From contig NZ_JAJTNP010000006.1 in assembly GCF_021311115.1 (NCBI RefSeq), positions 186,001-250,000 on the forward strand: 64,000 nucleotides of DNA, written 5' to 3'. Shown here piece by piece: positions 43,802-51,564 of this stretch (positions are counted from its first letter, which is position 1; every line of letters starts with the position of its first letter). The position numbers and the translations under genes were made by a program. The stretch is from Chryseobacterium gwangjuense. GTDB taxonomy: Bacteria > Bacteroidota > Bacteroidia > Flavobacteriales > Weeksellaceae. The notes under the pieces were generated by a model, which saw only the letters and a program-made list of their open reading frames with translations, was not told where the DNA came from and made no database searches.

Positions 43802-46306
43802 ATGAGAAAAAATCAACCAGCTATTGTGTTGGGTGCATTGGGACTGTTTGCTAGTTCTTTTGCGTTAGCACAAAATTTTCAGCAAATGCCAGTTCAGTCA
43901 GGTTATAATGCAGATGTAATTGCGAATGGAGTAGGGTCGTCTATGGTTTCTACTAACAATGATGTAGATGGAGTTTCTTATGCTTTTCTGGCTAAAGATT
44001 TTCAATTGACATCAAGCAGTACGCCAGTTACTTATGGACTTCCTGTGAACGGGATTGTCAATTCTGTAGTGGCAGCAACTCCGGGATTAAGCTATCAGTT
44101 AGGGAATTTGAGCGCAAATAATTCTTTAAGATTAGCTGCGGTAAGTGATACCGGGACGTTAGTATTTACAACTCCAAAAGCGGCTACGACACTATATATG
44201 TTGGCTGTTAGTGGAAGTGGTACTTCTACAGTCGATGTCGTAGTAAACTTTACGGATGCTACTTCGCAGACATTTTCAGGGGTAAGTCTTGCGGACTGGT
44301 ATGGCGGAACTAATTTTGCAATTGAAGGGATTGGTAGAATTAAAAGAACTACTGATGCTTTAGAAGCAAGTACTTCTACTGGGCCAAGATTATACCAAAT
44401 GCCTTTAGCAATTAATGCAGCAAATCAGACAAAGCTTATCCAGAGTGTTGCTGTAACTAAAGCGAGCGGTACTGGATTACCAAATGTTTTTGCTTTTTCA
44501 GCAGATGTATATTCAACCTGTGCGCCTCCTACATTACAACCTGTTGGAACAATTACGGCTAATTCGGCTGCAATTTCATGGACTGCTCCTACTGGATCTG
44601 CAGTAACAAGTTATGATATATATTATAGTACTTCCAATACAATTCCGGCAAGTACTGCCACTCCAAATTTCCCTGGAGAAACGGGAACTTCCAAAGTTAT
44701 TCCGGGATTGAACCCTAATACGACTTATTATTATTGGGTAAGAACAAATTGTAGCACGGGTACAAGTCAAAGTGTATGGTCTTTCGGAGGTACATTTAAA
44801 ACAGCTTGTGGTACCATGACTTCCATGTCTGAAAGCTTTGATACCTATTCTTCGGGAACAACAATTTTCCCGGATTGTTGGGCGAAACTTGGTACAGGGT
44901 CAATTTATGTGTCAACAGGAGGAGTTACAGGTAACAATTTGTATCAATATAGTTCTAGTGCAGCCAACCAAACTGTTGCGGTATTGCCTGTATTTAGCAA
45001 CATTAATGCAGGAACGCATTGGTTAAAATTTAAAGCTAAAACTTCGACGGCTAATAAAATTATAGAAGTTGGGTATGTTACTGATCCTGCAGATATTAAT
45101 TCTTTTGTATCTCTGCAATCCTTAACGATTTCCATGACAACATATGGACCGGACTACACTGTTATTGTTCCATCGTCTGTGCCTGCAACAGCTAGACTGG
45201 CAATAAAAAACCCTGGTATTTCTGCGGGTACAACCTCTATAACCTTGTATTACGATGATGTAAGCTGGGAACCGCTGCCTTCTTGTTTTGCACCAGCATC
45301 TGTTGTAGCATCAAATATAACATCGGGATCTGCTACTATTGGCTGGACTGCACCTGCTACAGTACCTGCAAATGGATATCAGGTATATTATAGTACGTCG
45401 AATGTGGTACCTACTGCAACTCAGGTGTTAAATGCATCGAATTCGGCAGTATCGACAACGACTTCTGCTCCTGTTACTGGTTTGACTCCGAATACTACTT
45501 ATTACGCTTGGGTGCGTTCTGTGTGCTCTTCAACAAATACAAGTACATGGACTTATGTGGTTGCATTTAAAACAGCTTGTGGTGCTGTGACTTCTGTAGT
45601 TGAGAATTTTGACAGTTACGCTACTGGAAGTATTGTTCCTGATTGTTGGGATAGAATCGTGGGAACTGGTTCACAAACAATTACTACAACTACACCTGCT
45701 TCAGGTACGAGGAATATTTATCAATATACAGCAACTGGTAGCACGCCTACCTATGTTGTACTTCCTTCATTTAGTAATATTAATTCTGGAGTAAACCAGC
45801 TAAGGCTTAAGGCAAGGGTAAGTAGCGGAGCTCCAGGAAGTCTTATTGTAGGATATGTTACAAGTATTGCGGATGCAAGTACATTTGTTGAATTGCAAAC
45901 ATTAACTATTAATAATACTACGTATACTGCAAATGCAGAGTATGTGGTACCTGTTCCAAATACAGTTCCGGCAAATGCAAGAATAGCAATTAAAGGTGCT
46001 ATTGATGGTAAGTCGTATTATTGGGATGATGTGTATTGGGAAGCGCTAACTTTGGCTACGGCAGAAGTTTCAGTCAATAAAAATAACATCGAAGTGCATC
46101 CAAATCCATTTGTTGATGTATTGAATATTTCAGATATTAAAAATGTAAAATCTGTTTCGGTAATGGATGTTGCAGGAAGACTTGTTAAAAACATTGAAAA
46201 CCCTTCTTCAGTTCTTCACCTGGGAGATTTGAAACAAGGGTTATATTTGGTTGTTCTGAACATGAAAGATGGTTCTAAGCAGACAATCAAAGCAATTAAA
46301 AAATAA
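43802..46306 (+). CDS. T9SS-secreted fibronectin type III surface protein A
   Basis: The 834-residue protein has a Sec signal (about 1-23, ending FALAQN), then an N-terminal beta domain (to about 235) with NSLRLAAV, TPKAATTLYML and LADWYGGTNF. Fibronectin type III repeats lie near 240-330 and 495-585 (SYDIYYSTSN and GYQVYYSTSN, each ending in a YYYWVR/YYAWVR-type strand). Two adhesin-like beta-sandwich domains of the choice-of-anchor J kind are near 335-490 and 590-755. The C-terminal type A T9SS sorting domain (about 760-834) has HPNPF, SVSVMDVAGRLV and LKQGLYLVVL. It should cross the outer membrane by the T9SS. The ligand is unknown. The upstream extension to 43751 lies in the promoter. Confidence 0.88.
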   Translation: MRKNQPAIVLGALGLFASSFALAQNFQQMPVQSGYNADVIANGVGSSMVSTNNDVDGVSYAFLAKDFQLTSSSTPVTYGLPVNGIVNSVVAATPGLSYQLGNLSANNSLRLAAVSDTGTLVFTTPKAATTLYMLAVSGSGTSTVDVVVNFTDATSQTFSGVSLADWYGGTNFAIEGIGRIKRTTDALEASTSTGPRLYQMPLAINAANQTKLIQSVAVTKASGTGLPNVFAFSADVYSTCAPPTLQPVGTITANSAAISWTAPTGSAVTSYDIYYSTSNTIPASTATPNFPGETGTSKVIPGLNPNTTYYYWVRTNCSTGTSQSVWSFGGTFKTACGTMTSMSESFDTYSSGTTIFPDCWAKLGTGSIYVSTGGVTGNNLYQYSSSAANQTVAVLPVFSNINAGTHWLKFKAKTSTANKIIEVGYVTDPADINSFVSLQSLTISMTTYGPDYTVIVPSSVPATARLAIKNPGISAGTTSITLYYDDVSWEPLPSCFAPASVVASNITSGSATIGWTAPATVPANGYQVYYSTSNVVPTATQVLNASNSAVSTTTSAPVTGLTPNTTYYAWVRSVCSSTNTSTWTYVVAFKTACGAVTSVVENFDSYATGSIVPDCWDRIVGTGSQTITTTTPASGTRNIYQYTATGSTPTYVVLPSFSNINSGVNQLRLKARVSSGAPGSLIVGYVTSIADASTFVELQTLTINNTTYTANAEYVVPVPNTVPANARIAIKGAIDGKSYYWDDVYWEALTLATAEVSVNKNNIEVHPNPFVDVLNISDIKNVKSVSVMDVAGRLVKNIENPSSVLHLGDLKQGLYLVVLNMKDGSKQTIKAIKK

Positions 46307-46325
46307 TAGTATATTTTGACTGTTC

Positions 46326-46359
46326 TTAGCGGCTTTACTTCGGTAAAGCCGCTTTTTTT
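46326..46359 (+). terminator. Terminator of surface protein A gene
   Basis: AGCGGCTTTAC and GTAAAGCCGCT pair around a TTCG tetraloop and run into seven Ts. The following 46360-46542 is AT-rich with no gene seen. Confidence 0.9.
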
Positions 46360-46542
46360 ATATAGATTGTTTCAAAGAGGGTAATGTCTTATCGGATATT
46401 TCTCTATGAAAGTTTATGATGTTTAGAGTTTTATGAATTATAGATCTCCATGCTCATATCTTCATTTGGATATTGATTTATGGTATTTTTGTTGTATTTA
46501 TTGATTTACGATATGTTTATTGATTTTGTCTATTTAATGTGT

Positions 46543-46673
46543 TATTTTTTTAATTAAACGTTTGCTTTTTATTGTATTTATTTGGTTTTAATTTAAATTT
46601 TGAAAAATAATCAAATTATTTATTGCTGTTTTGGATTAAATTCTTAGTTTTACGCAGACTATAAAAAAAATTT
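46543..46673 (+). promoter_or_regulatory. Promoter region of T9SS surface protein B, copy of 43670
   Basis: TTG (46623-46625) and TAGTTTTA (46645-46652) are 19 bases apart with a 21-base leader, the same geometry as at gene A. The block 46600-46655 matches 43728-43783 with few changes. Confidence 0.7.
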
Positions 46674-49235
46674 ATGAGAAAAAATCAACCAGCTCTTGTG
46701 CTGGGAGCAATAGGATTATTTGCCGGTTCTTTTGCTTTAGCACAAAACTATCAGCAAATGCCTATCCAGTCAGGTTTTACGGCAGATGTAATTGCGAATG
46801 GAGTAGGCTCTTCAGCGGTTACTACTAATAATGATGTAGACGGAGTTTCTTATGCTTTTGTAGCTACTGATTTTCAGTTAACATCAACGAGTACGCCCAT
46901 CACATACGGTATTCCTGTGAATGGGCTTATCAATTCTGTAGTGGCAGCCACTCCGGGATTGAGTTATCAATTAGCAAGTTTAAGTGCAAACAATTCTTTG
47001 AGATTGGCTGCAGTAAATGATGCAGGGACTTTAGTGTTTACAACACCGAAAGCGGCTACTAAATTGTACATGCTTGCTGTTAGCGGTAGTGGTACTTCTA
47101 CAGTAAATGTAGTGGTAAATTTTACAGATGCTACTACACAAACCTTTTCGGGGATCAGTCTTGCAGACTGGTATGGTGGTACCAATTTTGCGATTCAAGG
47201 GATTGGAAGGATAAAAAAACCGAGTACACCTTCTACTGCTAGTGATGATATTCCGTCACCTGAGGGGGGAACCAATCCGAGACTGTATCAAAGTGAATTG
47301 GCTATATTGGCAGCTAATCAAACAAAGCTTATCCAAAGTGTTACTGTAACTAAAGCGAGTGGTACAGGGCTACCAAATATTTTTGCTTTTTCAGCAGATG
47401 CTTATTCAACTTGTGCGCCTCCAACATTACAGCCTGTTGGAACAGTTACAGCTAATTCGGCTGCAATTTCTTGGACTGCTCCTACAGGATCAACGGTAGC
47501 AAGTTATGATATTTATTATAGTACGTCGAGTACAGTTCCTGCAAGTACTGCTACTCCAAATTTCCCTGGAGAAACGGGAACTTCCAAAACTATTCCGGGT
47601 CTAAACTCAAATACGACTTATTATTATTGGGTAAGAACAAACTGTAGTACAGGAACGAGCCAAAGCGCATGGTCTTTTGGTGGAACGTTTAAAACAGCTT
47701 GTTCTGTATTTACTACTCCATATACAGAGAATTTTGATACTACAAGTACAGGTTCTTCAACAAATACTAACGCACCAAGTTGTTGGTCGTACCTTGAAAG
47801 TGCTTCATTTGCGGGGTATGGATATGTAACTGCATCAAATCCGAATTCTTCACCGAATTCTTACTACCTGAATAATTCTAGTGCAACTACAGGTAGTCAG
47901 ATGTTGGTTTCACCTCCGACAACGAATCTTTCAAACGGAACAAAACGTGTGAGATTCTATGCAAAATCTGGTACTGCCGGGACTACGCTGTTGGTCGGGA
48001 CTTTGGCAAATGCTGCAGATCCTGCTACTTTTACACAAATTGGTTCTCCTATTACATTAACAACTACGCAAACTCAATATACGGTTAATATTCCTACAGG
48101 TACTGATGCCCAAGTAGCATTTAAGCACGGATTAACAGCAACATCTCGTATTATTTATATCGATGATGTTACCGTTCAGGATATTCCTTCTTGTTTTGAG
48201 CCAACTGCAGTTACATCATCAAATGTTACCGTTAATTCAGCAACTGTTGGTTGGACGGCTCCTGCTACGGCTCCTGCAAATGGATACGAAGTATATTACA
48301 GTACGTCAAATGTAGCTCCTACTGGAAGTACAGTATTGACTCCTACCAATTCAACTACATCTACTACTATGTCGGCTCCAGTAGGTAGTCTTACGAGTGC
48401 TACTACTTATTATGCCTGGGTAAGATCTGTTTGTAGTGGAACGGATAAGAGTGTTTGGAGTGCAACTTCAACAGTGTTTACAACAGCTTGTACGACAGCA
48501 AACCTTCCTTATACCATAGATTTTGAAAGTGTAGCAACACCTGCGCTTCCTGTTTGTACAGTTAATGTAAATGCAGGTACAGGAAACAATTGGGGGACAG
48601 TAAGTGCTCCGGGTTATGGATTTACTACCAAAGCACTGCAATACTCTTGGAACGGTTCAAATGCTGCAAATACGTGGTTCTTTACTCAAGGATTGAATCT
48701 GACTGCAGGAACTCAATATACAATTGCATATAAGTACGGAAATGATACTTCAGTAACATACACAGAAAAGTTGAAGGTAGCCTTCGGAACTTCAGCAACT
48801 GTTGCTGGAATGACCAGCCCTATCGCGGATTATCCTGCTATTAATGATGCAACGGCTCATACTGCATCTATTAATTTTACAGTTCCGACTACAGGAGTTT
48901 ATTATTTTGGATTTAATGCGTATTCAGATGCAGATCAAAACCATTTATTTGTTGATGATATCTCTATTACGTCTGCCCAGTTGGCTACTGCCGAAACTTC
49001 TGCTAAGAAAAATGACATCAATGCATATCCTAATCCGTTTACTGATATCTTGAATATTTCTGATATCAAAAATGTTAAATCTATCTCAGTAATGGATACT
49101 GCAGGAAGACTTGTTAAAAATATTGAAAAACCTTCTTCAACGTTACATTTAGGAGACTTGAAGCAAGGTGTGTATTTGGTTGTTCTGAACATGAACGATG
49201 GTTCTAAACAGACAATTAAAGCAATTAAAAAATAA
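46674..49235 (+). CDS. T9SS-secreted fibronectin type III surface protein B
   Basis: The 853-residue protein is a paralogue of the gene ending at 46306. The signal peptide, N-terminal domain, first fibronectin type III repeat and C-terminal T9SS sorting domain (YPNPF, SISVMDTAGRLV, LKQGVYLVVL) are close matches. The two beta-sandwich domains (about 345-500 and 605-770) differ clearly: they open PYTENFDTTS and PYTIDFESVA and lack the partner's GSIVPDCW-type segments. An extra Pro/Ser-rich stretch (STPSTASDDIPSPEGG) sits near residue 190. The binding parts thus vary on a constant secretion frame. It ends with its own terminator. Confidence 0.88.
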   Translation: MRKNQPALVLGAIGLFAGSFALAQNYQQMPIQSGFTADVIANGVGSSAVTTNNDVDGVSYAFVATDFQLTSTSTPITYGIPVNGLINSVVAATPGLSYQLASLSANNSLRLAAVNDAGTLVFTTPKAATKLYMLAVSGSGTSTVNVVVNFTDATTQTFSGISLADWYGGTNFAIQGIGRIKKPSTPSTASDDIPSPEGGTNPRLYQSELAILAANQTKLIQSVTVTKASGTGLPNIFAFSADAYSTCAPPTLQPVGTVTANSAAISWTAPTGSTVASYDIYYSTSSTVPASTATPNFPGETGTSKTIPGLNSNTTYYYWVRTNCSTGTSQSAWSFGGTFKTACSVFTTPYTENFDTTSTGSSTNTNAPSCWSYLESASFAGYGYVTASNPNSSPNSYYLNNSSATTGSQMLVSPPTTNLSNGTKRVRFYAKSGTAGTTLLVGTLANAADPATFTQIGSPITLTTTQTQYTVNIPTGTDAQVAFKHGLTATSRIIYIDDVTVQDIPSCFEPTAVTSSNVTVNSATVGWTAPATAPANGYEVYYSTSNVAPTGSTVLTPTNSTTSTTMSAPVGSLTSATTYYAWVRSVCSGTDKSVWSATSTVFTTACTTANLPYTIDFESVATPALPVCTVNVNAGTGNNWGTVSAPGYGFTTKALQYSWNGSNAANTWFFTQGLNLTAGTQYTIAYKYGNDTSVTYTEKLKVAFGTSATVAGMTSPIADYPAINDATAHTASINFTVPTTGVYYFGFNAYSDADQNHLFVDDISITSAQLATAETSAKKNDINAYPNPFTDILNISDIKNVKSISVMDTAGRLVKNIEKPSSTLHLGDLKQGVYLVVLNMNDGSKQTIKAIKK

Positions 49236-49253
49236 CAGTATATTTTTGATTAT

Positions 49254-49291
49254 TTCAGCGGCTTTACTTTTTGTAGAGCCGCTTTTGTTTT
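49254..49291 (+). terminator. Terminator of surface protein B gene
   Basis: AGCGGCTTTAC and GTAGAGCCGCT pair with one mismatch, followed by TTTTGTTTTG. It is a clear relative of the terminator at 46326, so the duplication included the 3' end. Confidence 0.8.
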
Positions 49292-49354
49292 GTAGAGCAC
49301 GCTAATGGGTAACAGAAATTTTACTAATTTTAGACCATTAAAAACTAATTTAAA

Positions 49355-49810
49355 ATGCAAATTCCGGCAATTTCAATAGATGACTATATTTCAAAGATTC
49401 CTGAAGACAGACAGGAGGTTTTCAAAAAGCTTTTTGATGTGGTAAACGAAAATTTACCAAAAGGTTTTTCAGAAAATATCAATTATGGGATGATTGGTTG
49501 GGCAGTTCCGTTAGAGACTTATCCTCCCGGTTATCATTGTACACCCAACACTCCGCTTCCTTTTCTAGGATTGGCTTCTCAGAAAAACTTTATTGCATTG
49601 TATCATATGGGAATTTATGCAAAGCCGGAATTGTTGAACTGGTTCGTAGAAGAATTTCCTAAATACTCAAAAAGAAAACTCGATATGGGAAAATCTTGTA
49701 TTCGGTTTAAAAAAGTAGATGATATTCCTCTTGAACTGATTGCTGAACTGAGTAAAAAAATGACTGTAGATGAATGGATCGAAACCTATGAAAAGAATTT
49801 TAAAAAATAA
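49355..49810 (+). CDS. DUF1801 family protein
   Basis: The 151-residue protein has the DUF1801 (YdhG-like) pattern: IDDYISKIPEDRQEVFKKL at the start (in part: YISKIPEDRQEVF), ENINYGMIGWAVPLETYP, KNFIALYHMGIYAKPELLNWF and DMGKSCIRFKKVDDIP. The family adopts a frataxin-like fold with no agreed function. It overlaps the next gene by 23 bases, suggesting co-transcription. Confidence 0.88.
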   Translation: MQIPAISIDDYISKIPEDRQEVFKKLFDVVNENLPKGFSENINYGMIGWAVPLETYPPGYHCTPNTPLPFLGLASQKNFIALYHMGIYAKPELLNWFVEEFPKYSKRKLDMGKSCIRFKKVDDIPLELIAELSKKMTVDEWIETYEKNFKK

Positions 49811-50426
49811 ATTTCTTACTGTAAGTTCTTTACTTTATATCGTTCTGTTTATTGTTTCAGGATGTGCAGGAGTAAAGAATGGAGACTTGCTTTTTGTGAC
49901 AGCAAAAGACTCCGGACTTTCTGGGGCAATCAACAATGTAACGCAAAAAGAAAAGAATGCTTCTTTCGATCATATTGGAATTGTTGAGAAGGTGAATGGG
50001 AGTTATTTTGTTCTTCATGCTTCTCCGAAAAGAGGTTCAGATAAACAAAAACTTAAAGATTTTGTAAAGGATCAGAAAAATGATGGACAAAATATTGTGG
50101 TGTATAGGCTGAAACCTGAATACCAAAGTGTAATTCCCGAAGCTATTACAAAAGGTAATTTAATGTTGGGGAAGCCGTATAACTTCAATTATATTTTGAA
50201 TGAAGATTCATACTATTGTTCAGATTTTATTGAACGGATTTTTAGGAAAGACCATATTTTCACTTTAGAACCGATGACTTTTATTGATCCTAAAACTGGT
50301 AAAACCAATGAATTTTGGCAAAAATTTTATCAGGAGAAAAACCTCAAGGTTCCTGAGGGGGAATTGGGCTGCAATCCGAATGGCTTAGCAAGGTCTTCAA
50401 AAATAGAAAGAATAAAAGAACTTTGA
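49788..50426 (+). CDS. YiiX/YebB-like NlpC/P60-fold cysteine hydrolase, lipoprotein
   Basis: The 212-residue protein has a lipoprotein signal ending IVSGC (Cys near residue 26). The mature domain begins VKNGDLLFVTAKDSGLSGAI. FDHIGIVEKVNGSYFVLHASPK holds the catalytic His (in part: DHIGIVEKV), and DSYYCSDFIERIF holds the Cys. This circularly permuted NlpC/P60 arrangement is typical of YiiX-like proteins, which may cleave lipid or peptide amide or ester bonds. The substrate is unknown. The ATG at 49788 gives a proper signal peptide; the ATG at 49770 would add six residues. Confidence 0.82.
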   Translation: MKRILKNKFLTVSSLLYIVLFIVSGCAGVKNGDLLFVTAKDSGLSGAINNVTQKEKNASFDHIGIVEKVNGSYFVLHASPKRGSDKQKLKDFVKDQKNDGQNIVVYRLKPEYQSVIPEAITKGNLMLGKPYNFNYILNEDSYYCSDFIERIFRKDHIFTLEPMTFIDPKTGKTNEFWQKFYQEKNLKVPEGELGCNPNGLARSSKIERIKEL

Positions 50427-50434
50427 TAATATAC

Positions 50435-50463
50435 AAAAGAAGCAATTTTTGCTTCTTTTTTTT
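50435..50463 (+). terminator. Terminator of the YiiX-like gene
   Basis: AAAGAAGCAA and TTGCTTCTTT pair closely and run into Ts. Confidence 0.8.
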
Positions 50464-50487
50464 GTGAAAATAAATTTTAAAAAAAAT

Positions 50488-50514
50488 ATTAGTCTATTAA
50501 TTTGGTAGACTAAT
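50488..50514. promoter_or_regulatory. Putative operator over the -33 box of the NIL-domain gene
   Basis: ATTAGTCTA (50488-50496) and TAGACTAAT (50506-50514) form a perfect 9-bp inverted repeat with a 9-base centre. The -33 TTTG (50501-50504) lies inside the centre, so a bound protein would block the promoter. There is no T-run directly after that would make it a terminator of the preceding gene, which already has one. Confidence 0.65.
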
Positions 50515-50531
50515 ATTTTTTTATATTTTTG
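50501..50531 (+). promoter_or_regulatory. Promoter of the NIL-domain gene
   Basis: TTTG (50501-50504), 19 bases, then TATTTTTG (50524-50531) is an ideal Bacteroidota promoter. The leader to the ATG at 50604 is about 65 bases and includes a five-codon frame (ATG at 50559 to TAA at 50574) of doubtful meaning. Confidence 0.7.
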
Positions 50532-50603
50532 TCCTGTATTTAATAACAAACCAATTATATGTACTTCAGGAAATAATTATTTAATCAAAAAAACTTAGAT
50601 GTT

Positions 50604-50906
50604 ATGACGACAAATTTGCAATCATTGCCTAACAATGTAAACCTTATCAAAAAAGAACTGATTTTAGAAGTAGAATTGAACGGTAAAATGAAATTCGATC
50701 ATTTACTTAATATAATCTATCAGCAGATGGGGATGTGTTACAGGGTTTTGAATGCGGATGTGGAGTATGTAAACGGAAATGATTTCGGTTCATTTCAATT
50801 GTACCTTAATGCAACTTCAGAAGATTTTCAGCAACTTGAATTTTTTCTGAATAAAAATAAACTTTTGAATACCACTGTAGAATATGTCTGCAGAAAGTAT
50901 TCCTAG
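50604..50906 (+). CDS. Stand-alone NIL-domain-like protein
   Basis: The 100-residue protein resembles the NIL domain, a ferredoxin-like fold found at the C-terminus of methionine-importer ATPases (MetN) and in some ferredoxins. It has LILEVELNGKMKFDHLLNIIYQQMG (in part: VELNGKMKFDHLLNII), VLNADVEYVNGNDFGSFQLYL and a final TTVEYV strand. Here the domain stands alone, with no ATPase or transporter gene beside it. A sensor or regulatory part in sulfur amino acid metabolism is a reasonable guess from the family only. The palindrome over its promoter indicates repression by an unknown regulator. Confidence 0.65.
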   Translation: MTTNLQSLPNNVNLIKKELILEVELNGKMKFDHLLNIIYQQMGMCYRVLNADVEYVNGNDFGSFQLYLNATSEDFQQLEFFLNKNKLLNTTVEYVCRKYS

Positions 50907-50928
50907 TTGTGTAGATCCATATAGTTTG

Positions 50929-50958
50929 AAGAGCGTTCATTTATTGAGCGCTTTTTTA
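50929..50958 (+). terminator. Terminator of the NIL-domain gene
   Basis: AGCGTTCA and TGAGCGCT pair with a G-T pair around a short AT loop and are followed by TTTTTT. Confidence 0.75.
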
Positions 50959-51012
50959 TTTCTTCTCCGATAAAAAGAGTACTTTTATAATAATTAAAAA
51001 ATCACAAAAATT

Positions 51013-51564
51013 ATGATTACACTTATTATTATCGGTGTCTTAGCAATTTTCCTTTTGTATGCGGTTTCTATTTATAATCGCTTGGTAAAGCTTAAGAATT
51101 TGGTTCAGGAAGCTTGGAGTGGTATTGATGTGATGCTGAAGAAGCGTCACGATCTTATTCCTAATCTCGTAGAAACAGTAAAAGGATATGCTACTCATGA
51201 GCGTGAAACCCTTGAAAGTGTTACAAGAGCAAGAAATCAGGCAGTAGCTGCGGGTTCTGTAGAAGCTAAAGAAGCTGCTGAGAAAAACCTAAATCAGGCG
51301 ATGATGAATCTATTTGCTGTTGCAGAACAATATCCTGACCTGAAAGCCAATGCTAATTTCCAGCAATTACAGGCAGAGCTTACCTCTATTGAAAACGATA
51401 TTGAAAAATCAAGAAGATATTATAACGGTACAGCTCGTGAGAACAATACATTGGTGGAATCATTCCCAAGCAATATTGTTGCTAATATGTACAAATTTGA
51501 AAAGGTTTCCTATTTCGAACTGGAAAATATTGCAGACAGAGAAGTTCCAACTGTAAAATTTTAA
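51013..51564 (+). CDS. LemA family protein
   Basis: The 183-residue protein has an N-terminal transmembrane helix (about 3-22) followed by the LemA core: YNRLVKLKNLVQEAWSGIDVMLKKRHDLIPNLVETVKGYA (in part: VQEAWSGIDVMLKKRHDLIPN). A coiled helical bundle and FPSNIVANMYKFEKVSYFEL follow. LemA proteins are membrane-anchored with no defined activity. The stop overlaps the next start (TAATG), a tight translational link with the DUF2207 gene, and this pairing recurs in bacteria. Confidence 0.93.
   Translation: MITLIIIGVLAIFLLYAVSIYNRLVKLKNLVQEAWSGIDVMLKKRHDLIPNLVETVKGYATHERETLESVTRARNQAVAAGSVEAKEAAEKNLNQAMMNLFAVAEQYPDLKANANFQQLQAELTSIENDIEKSRRYYNGTARENNTLVESFPSNIVANMYKFEKVSYFELENIADREVPTVKF

Noticed and set aside
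43802..49235. CRISPR-like or satellite repeats in the surface-protein genes
   Set aside because: The repeated words are coding repeats of fibronectin and beta-sandwich domains and paralogue similarity, with no regular spacer structure.
50559..50576. Five-codon leader peptide before the NIL-domain gene
   Set aside because: A frame this short is expected by chance and no attenuator-like hairpin follows it.
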